Assembly: GCF_020520425.1 (NCBI RefSeq)
Contig: NC_079489.1
Coordinates: forward strand, 21,042,001-21,106,000
Direction: 5' to 3'
Length of the DNA: 64,000 bases
From: Spinacia oleracea
Lineage: Eukaryota; Streptophyta; Magnoliopsida; Caryophyllales; Amaranthaceae
Shown: one piece after another, positions 63,243 to 64,000 of the stretch
Layout of the letters: each line of letters begins with the position of its first letter
Numbering within the stretch: position 1 is the first letter of the stretch
Made by a program: the position numbers and the translations under genes
The notes under the pieces: generated by a model
The model's input: only the letters and a program-made list of their open reading frames with translations
The model's database searches: none
Told to the model about the DNA's origin: nothing

Positions 63243-64000
63243 AAATGAACATTAATATACTGGTACAAAAATGAACATTTACTATTCCGGAAATGAACAT
63301 TTATTTATTTATTTGGAATAAACATTTACTATTTTGAAAATGAACATTTATTTATTTATTTGGAAATAAACTACAAAAATGAACATTTACTATTTCGGAA
63401 ATGAACATTTATTTATTTATTTGGAATGAACATTTACTATTTTGGAAATGAACATCTATTTATTTATTTGGAAATAAACAATATAGGCGCTTGTAAAAAC
63501 ATAAAAAGACCAATGAAGTGAACAATTTCATTATGAACATTAACCATATATTTATTGTGAACAAACAAATAAACAAGAAAAAACAAATAATTCAACAAAA
63601 AAGAACAAACAATATAAAAAAGAACATAAAATTTCAGAAAAAAGAACAACCAATACAACAATTATGAACACTTTTATGATGAATTTTAAAGCCAACATGA
63701 AAGAACAAACAATACAACAAGAAAGAACAAATAATGGTACAAAAATGAACATTTACTATTTCGGAAATGAACATTTATTTATTTATTTGGAATGAACATT
63801 TACTATTTTGGAAATGAACATTTATTTATTTATTTGGAAATAAACTACAAAAATGAACATTTACTATTTCTGAAATGAACATTTACTATTTCGGAAATGA
63901 ACATTTATTTGGAATGAACATTTACTATTTTGGAAATGAACATTTATTTGGAAATAAACAATATAGGCGCTTGTAAAAACATAAAAGACCAATGAAGTGA
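63243..64000. repeat. Tandem repeats of GAACATTTATTTATTT type
   Basis: Short units (gaacatttactatttcgg, and gaacatttatttatttattt) alternate in two blocks, about 63243-63480 and 63735-63960. Each block is followed by aatataggcgcttgtaaaaa, at about 63480 and 63960, so there is also a higher-order unit of about 480 bp. The array continues beyond the window. Confidence 0.85.

Overview
This is plant nuclear DNA: a repeat-dense stretch of a dicot chromosome. Genes have many short AT-rich introns with GT-AG borders, and most of the window consists of nested LTR retrotransposons, a CACTA transposon, Helitrons and MITEs. The repeat families look to me like those of Amaranthaceae (spinach, beet and goosefoot group). 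That placement is an impression from memory, not something the sequence proves.

Layout. 1-4746: 5' part of a minus-strand Athila-type Ty3/gypsy element (LTR, tRNA-Asp primer site, gag, protease/RT start), cut by the window edge. It inserted into a Tat/Ogre-like Ty3/gypsy element (4747-12432, minus), which keeps its 5' LTR, a long gag-protease ORF and a spliced antisense ORF but shows no RT, RNase H or integrase. This element carries four copies of a GC-rich nested palindrome. 12433-13659: AT-rich spacer. 13665-32358: an 18.7-kb Ty1/copia element with 1409-bp LTRs that are almost identical, a TTTTT target duplication and a badly decayed pol. It is interrupted by an 8.2-kb CACTA element (22332-30564, TTA duplication) that carries two exons of a calcium-dependent protein kinase gene. 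32486-33683: two small Helitrons. 33892-39379: a second, smaller copia element with 422-bp LTRs and a damaged gag-pol.

Two host genes lie on the minus strand. A phytepsin-type aspartic proteinase with a plant-specific saposin-like insert (40713-44119) reads through in 12 coding exons to 495 residues; its first catalytic triad is Asp-Thr-Ala instead of Asp-Thr-Gly. Cytosolic glutaminyl-tRNA synthetase (50422-57588) reads through in 23 coding exons to 792 residues, with one GC-AG intron. Between them lies a 3.67-kb segment that ends in a Helitron 3' terminus, holds a two-exon membrane-protein fragment, and is flanked by a 276-bp direct duplication.

58400-64000 holds no convincing functional gene. 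It contains a Tat-type LTR fragment, several MITEs, a tRNA-like sequence, a frameshifted glutamine-rich ORF with 31 CAA units, and tandem repeats that run to the window end.

The two host genes have unrelated roles (protein turnover and translation) and do not form a unit. The rest is best read as layers of transposition: Athila into the Tat-like element, CACTA into copia, and a SINE-like sequence inside a Helitron. All exon borders come from reading splice consensus and protein continuity by eye. No alignment or search was run.
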